Source: Verrucomicrobiota bacterium (GTDB lineage: Bacteria > Verrucomicrobiota > Verrucomicrobiia > Verrucomicrobiales > Verrucomicrobiaceae). From it: 43,557 bases of DNA. The notes beneath the pieces are model-generated. The model did no database searches. It saw nothing but the letters and a program-made list of their open reading frames with translations, and was not told the DNA's origin. Below are positions 40,662 through 43,557 of this stretch, piece by piece (position 1 is the stretch's first letter; every line of letters begins with the position of its first letter). The stretch is from positions 1 through 43,557 of the forward strand of contig CAUJJC010000054.1 of NCBI GenBank assembly GCA_963204975.1, read 5' to 3'. A program made the translations under genes and the position numbers.

Positions 40662-42047
40662 ATGTTCCTTCGCGCTCTTTTCTCCACGCTCCTCGTCGTT
40701 TCGTCAGTCGGTGCCGCAGACCTCGCCTCCGTGGCCGATGGTAAGGCCAATGCCGCGCCCGTGCTCCAGCAGATGATTGATGCGGGAGGTGGTGCTTTGG
40801 TGTTGCCGAAAGGCATCTATCGACTCAACCAAGGCCTGGTCATCGACCTCGACAAAGTGGGCCGCACCAGCCTCCAGGGCCAGGGCGTCGCCCGCCTCGT
40901 GATGGCGGGGAGCGGGCCAGCTGTCAAGGTGGTGGGCACACATCTCCAAGGCTCCGCCGCGCCTGAATCGCTGAAGGACAATGTGTGGGATAGGCAGCTC
41001 ATGCCGCTGATCGACGGACTGGAGATCGTGGGCGAACACGCCGAGGCGGACGGGATTGAAGCCATCGGCACCCACGAAATCACGATCACACGCACCAGCG
41101 TCCACCATTGCCGTCACGCGGTGCATCTGGTGGAGCGCAATCGCAACGTGATCATCAATGCCTGCCACTTCTACAAGAACACCGGCATCGGCGTCTTCTA
41201 CGACAACGTCAATCTGCACCAGAGCAACATCACCGGCTGCCACATCAGCTACTGCTACGGTGGCGGTGTGGTGTCGAGAGCGGGCAACGTGCGCAATGTC
41301 CAGATCAGCGGCTGCGACATCGAAAGCAACATGGCTGCCGACGCACCTCCCGCAGCCAACGTGTTTCTCGACAGCACGGGCGGCTCGATAGGCGAGGTGG
41401 CCATCACTGGCTGCACGCTTCAGCATAGCAGCAAGGGACCCGATGGGGCCAATGTGCGAATCATCGGCGCAGGCGACGATCCCTCGCTGGAGCGGCGCAC
41501 CGGGGGCAAATTCACTCGCGAAGGCAATGTCACGATCGCTGACAATGTGTTCAGTGACGTGCAGATCAATGTGGACATCACCGACGCACGCGGCGTGACC
41601 ATCACGGGCAACACCTTCTGGGAAGGCTTCCAGCACGACCTGCGCCTCAAGAACAGCTCGCACATCGTGATCGCGAGCAACAACTTCGACCGCAATCCGC
41701 GTTACCTCGTCAACGGCTTCAACGCCGCCGAGAACAACGGCATCGTCATCGCCGGATGCGACGATTGCAGCTTCCAAGGCAACATCATCTCCGGCGTCCA
41801 TCGCCAGCGCGCCGCCGTCGATCTCGTGGACTGCAACCGCTTCAACATCGCCCACAACTCCGTTCTCGATAGCGACGGCGTCGGCATTCGCCTTGAAAAC
41901 GTCCGCCGCAGCCTCATCTCCGACAACATCGTCCGCGATGACCGCGAGGGCGATCAGAAGAGCAAGGAGCCCTCCCTCCACATCATCGGCGGCAGTGACA
42001 ACCTCATCGGCTCCAACCTCCTGGGCAACGCGAAGAAGGTGGAGTAA
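40662..42047 (+). CDS. Secreted parallel beta-helix (CASH/pectate-lyase-like) protein
   Basis: A 461-aa protein starting at ATG 40662 with a signal peptide (LFSTLLVVSSVGAA). After an LQQMIDAGGGALVLPKGIYRLNQ segment typical of pectate-lyase-3/GH28-like beta-helices, coils recur: HEITITRTSVHHCRHAVHL, NVIINACHFYKNTGIGVFY, SNITGCHISYC, NVTIADNVFSDVQINV, GVTITGNTFWEG. Asn and Ser ladders mark the turns. It probably binds or cleaves a polysaccharide. The gene is divergent from the secreted hypothetical gene (40567, 94 bases). The N-terminal extension of the longer frame is not signal-like and was dropped. Confidence 0.85.
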   Translation: MFLRALFSTLLVVSSVGAADLASVADGKANAAPVLQQMIDAGGGALVLPKGIYRLNQGLVIDLDKVGRTSLQGQGVARLVMAGSGPAVKVVGTHLQGSAAPESLKDNVWDRQLMPLIDGLEIVGEHAEADGIEAIGTHEITITRTSVHHCRHAVHLVERNRNVIINACHFYKNTGIGVFYDNVNLHQSNITGCHISYCYGGGVVSRAGNVRNVQISGCDIESNMAADAPPAANVFLDSTGGSIGEVAITGCTLQHSSKGPDGANVRIIGAGDDPSLERRTGGKFTREGNVTIADNVFSDVQINVDITDARGVTITGNTFWEGFQHDLRLKNSSHIVIASNNFDRNPRYLVNGFNAAENNGIVIAGCDDCSFQGNIISGVHRQRAAVDLVDCNRFNIAHNSVLDSDGVGIRLENVRRSLISDNIVRDDREGDQKSKEPSLHIIGGSDNLIGSNLLGNAKKVE

Positions 42048-42223
42048 AGGGGGCCGCGTCTCAACCAGGGCTGCGTGGTATCAAGGTGTAGCCTGCGACT
42101 TGACGTAGCTTCGAGTGTCACTCGAAGGCGAACGGCTCCTCGGCTCCGTTTTGATCTCGCCCCCACCGGGGCATCGTGGTATCAGCGCGATCTCAAGGGC
42201 CGTGAACCACTGGCTGTTTTGAT
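42048..42223. other. Scrambled intergenic DNA with short direct and inverted repeats
   Basis: A perfect 9-bp palindrome CTTCGAGTG-t-CACTCGAAG lies at 42109-42127. CGTGGTATCA occurs twice (near 42074 and 42175, about 101 bases apart) and TTTTGATCTCGCC twice (near 42150 and 42218, 68 bases apart). No coding frame is supported. It joins the beta-helix gene to the gene fragment below, and looks like a rearrangement scar. Confidence 0.55.
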
Positions 42224-42472
42224 CTCGCCACCCCCGACGGCCAGACCGAGACCCTCCTCGACATCCCCCGCTACGACCTCAAGCAACCTCGCTTCATCCC
42301 CCGCGGCAGCACCCTGAAGATCACCGCCGTCTTCGACAACTCCCCCGGCAACCCCGCCAACCCCGACCCCGCCAAGACCGTCCACTGGGGGCAGCAGATC
42401 TTCGACGAGATGATGATCGGCTACGTCGAAGTCTTCACCCCCCTCCCAGCGAAATCCGTCGCCGCCAAGTAG
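42224..42472 (+). pseudogene. C-terminal fragment of a PVC-type copper monooxygenase/redoxin protein
   Basis: The frame ending at TAG 42470-42472 encodes about 82 residues: LLDIPRYDLKQPRFIPRGSTLKITAVFDNSPGNPANPDP, then TVHWGQQIFDEMMIGYVEVFTPL. This is the familiar C-terminal end of large PVC proteins containing redoxin and copper type II ascorbate-dependent monooxygenase-like domains (PRYDF, FDNS.NP.NPDP..TV.WG.Q..EEMM.GY). No start, signal or upstream domain is present; the 5' neighbour is repeat-rich non-coding DNA. It is a remnant of a gene deleted at its 5' end. Family naming is from memory of the motif. Confidence 0.65.
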
Positions 42473-42486
42473 GAGTCCCAGCCGCT

Positions 42487-42650
42487 CGAATGTCGCGCCA
42501 GCGTCCTGGACTGCGCTGGCCCTCCAGCGCTTTCCGAACGTCCCCCGACCAACGAAAGCCCCCGGCGCTTTCGTGTTGTCCCACAGTCTGCGACGAAAAG
42601 CTCCAGAAGACTGGAGCAGTCCAAAACGCTGACGCGCCATCCATAGCTCC
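42487..42650. repeat. Palindromic REP-like element, copy A
   Basis: Outer arms at 42495-42514 and 42616-42635 pair over 17 of 20 positions. Inside lie three hairpins: GCGCTGG-ccct-CCAGCGC (42513-42530), CGAAAGC-7-GCTTTCG (42553-42573) and GCTCCAG-aaga-CTGGAGC (42600-42617). Together they form a cloverleaf-like fold. The element ends about 95 bases before the transposase start. Confidence 0.85.
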
Positions 42651-42745
42651 GCTCTCCAGCCACCAAAGTTGGCGGTGATGCATCATCTCGGGACCCCCTG
42701 ACTTACCGACTTGCCAGCCGGTCACGATTTTGACAGCCTTGTGCC

Positions 42746-43303
42746 ATGCCCAAGAACGTTGACTGGCCCCATGCGCCGCCGCATCGACTCACCGAGCGGG
42801 GCACCTACTTCGTCACCGCGTCCACTTACTTGAAGGCGCATCACTTTCGTGGAGCACGTCGGCTTGAGGTGCTTCAGCGCGGACTGCTGAAGGTAGCCGC
42901 GCAGTATGGTTGGGACCTGGAGGCGTGGGCCGTGTTCTCCAATCACTACCACTTCGTCGCCAAGTCACCCGCCGACCCCGGCACGCTGGCGGACATGCTC
43001 AGCGTGCTGCATGTGAAACTCGCCAGCTGGGTCAACCGGCTGGACCACATGCCGGGACGCCTCGTGTGGCACAACTTCCGCGACACCCAGCTCACGTATC
43101 CCACGTCCTACTTCGCTCGGTTGAACTACACGCACGGGAACGCCGTGCATCATGGCCTCGTCGCCGTCGCCAATCAGTATCCGTGGTGCTCCGCTGCCTG
43201 GTTCGAGGCCACCACCAGCCCGGCCATGGTCAAGTCGATCCGCCGGTTCAAGACGGACACCGTCAAGGTGGAGGATGACTACGAGGCCGATGCCGACTGG
43301 TGA
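42746..43303 (+). CDS. REP-associated tyrosine transposase (RAYT, Y1 family)
   Basis: A 185-aa protein. The HUH motif is SNH67-Y-H69FVAK (about 42940-42965), which would bind the metal. A tyrosine in LNYTHGNAVHHGLV (Tyr128) is the probable nucleophile, corresponding to the YxxxNP region of RAYTs. The following NQYPWCSAAWF matches their W-x-x-S-S end. RAYTs are single-domain relatives of the IS200/IS605 transposase that act on palindromic REP elements and are usually single-copy, vertically kept genes. This one is flanked by copies of the palindromic element (copy A upstream, copies B and C downstream), exactly the arrangement expected. Length is complete for a RAYT and no frameshift was seen. 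Confidence 0.93.
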   Translation: MPKNVDWPHAPPHRLTERGTYFVTASTYLKAHHFRGARRLEVLQRGLLKVAAQYGWDLEAWAVFSNHYHFVAKSPADPGTLADMLSVLHVKLASWVNRLDHMPGRLVWHNFRDTQLTYPTSYFARLNYTHGNAVHHGLVAVANQYPWCSAAWFEATTSPAMVKSIRRFKTDTVKVEDDYEADADW

Positions 43304-43374
43304 CCCGCTTCGGTGGAGTGCCCCTCGAACGTCCCGCCGCCCTTTCGAATGACACCACCGCGCCATCCAGCCCC

Positions 43375-43538
43375 CGAATGTCGCACCAGCGTTCTGGACT
43401 GCGCTGGCCCTCCAGCGCTTTCCGAACGTCCCCCGACCCTCGAAACCACCCGGCGCTCTCGTGGTGTCCCCCCGCCTGCGACGAAAAGCTCCAGAGGACT
43501 GGAGCAGTCCAAAACGCCACCGCGTCACACCCAGCCCC
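43375..43538. repeat. Palindromic REP-like element, copy B
   Basis: It closely resembles copy A. The outer pair GCGTTCTGGACT and AGTCCAAAACGC, the left hairpin GCGCTGG-ccct-CCAGCGC and the right hairpin GCTCCAG-agga-CTGGAGC are kept. The middle hairpin is degraded (CGAAACC versus GCTCTCG). It starts about 70 bases after the transposase stop. Confidence 0.85.
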
Positions 43539-43557
43539 CGAATGTCGCGCCAGCGTC
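43539..43557. repeat. Start of a further tandem REP-like copy (copy C), cut by window edge
   Basis: CGAATGTCGCGCCAGCGTC repeats the beginning of copies A and B exactly 164 bases after the start of copy B, so the elements continue as a tandem array beyond the window. Confidence 0.8.

Noticed and set aside
42487-42650. A tRNA or tmRNA because of the cloverleaf shape
   Set aside because: Arm lengths, absence of T-loop and anticodon signatures, tandem repetition and a diverged copy at 5688 mark it as a palindromic repeat.

Overview
The window looks like a chromosomal segment of a Verrucomicrobiota bacterium, probably from the Verrucomicrobiaceae (Prosthecobacter-like). This rests on gene content: a Ser/Thr kinase-PEGA-SUMF1 receptor, a ThuA/NPCBM/'membrane-bound dehydrogenase'/HEAT/cytochrome fusion, two twin-arginine DUF1552 proteins, a TIGR02597-like protein beside a PEP-CTERM protein, several parallel beta-helix secreted proteins, a high G+C content, and gene starts that almost all lack a Shine-Dalgarno sequence. 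No rRNA, tRNA or CRISPR array was found. The species assignment is inference.

Layout. 1-2557: 3' part of the kinase receptor, translationally coupled to a rhodanese lipoprotein. 2562-4344: a small hypothetical gene and an MFS transporter on the minus strand. 4735-6634: a lower-G+C patch with a divergent kinase-like protein and an hsdM gene broken just after its SAM-binding motif; the break is filled with palindromic repeat DNA. 6789-6864: a heptamer tandem array. 7077-9894: secreted alpha/beta hydrolase and nitroreductase. 9927-11998: EF-hand protein with a clear terminator, then a beta-helix protein. 12063-16021: system II cytochrome c maturation genes (ccsA-like, resB-like) with a lipoprotein. 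16161-17523: YebC-family regulator, a second heptamer array and a small lipoprotein. 17781-23288: the 1333-aa fusion protein and a DUF1552 protein. 23285-26934: an mcrBC restriction operon whose McrB carries an EVE-like reader domain. 27260-31507: lactonase-type propeller, second DUF1552 protein, and an exported glutamate racemase homologue. 31607-38525: a promoter followed by four secreted-protein genes ending in a tandem double vanadium-haloperoxidase. 38522-42047: TPR, DUF971, amidohydrolase, hypothetical and beta-helix genes. 42048-43557: a decayed zone with a gene fragment and a RAYT (REP-associated) transposase bracketed by copies of a cloverleaf-foldable repeat.

The most interesting parts are (1) the operon at 31674-38525, which joins a TIGR02597-like protein, two paralogous secreted proteins (one with a PEP-CTERM tail) and one polypeptide with two complete vanadate-binding sites; (2) the RAYT transposase with its structured repeats, a relative of which lies inside the broken hsdM 37 kb away; and (3) a glutamate-racemase-fold protein that keeps both catalytic cysteines but has a signal peptide. 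The restriction genes (broken type I methylase, intact McrBC) and the kinase-like protein suggest several layers of defence or mobile-element turnover, but they are not in one contiguous island.
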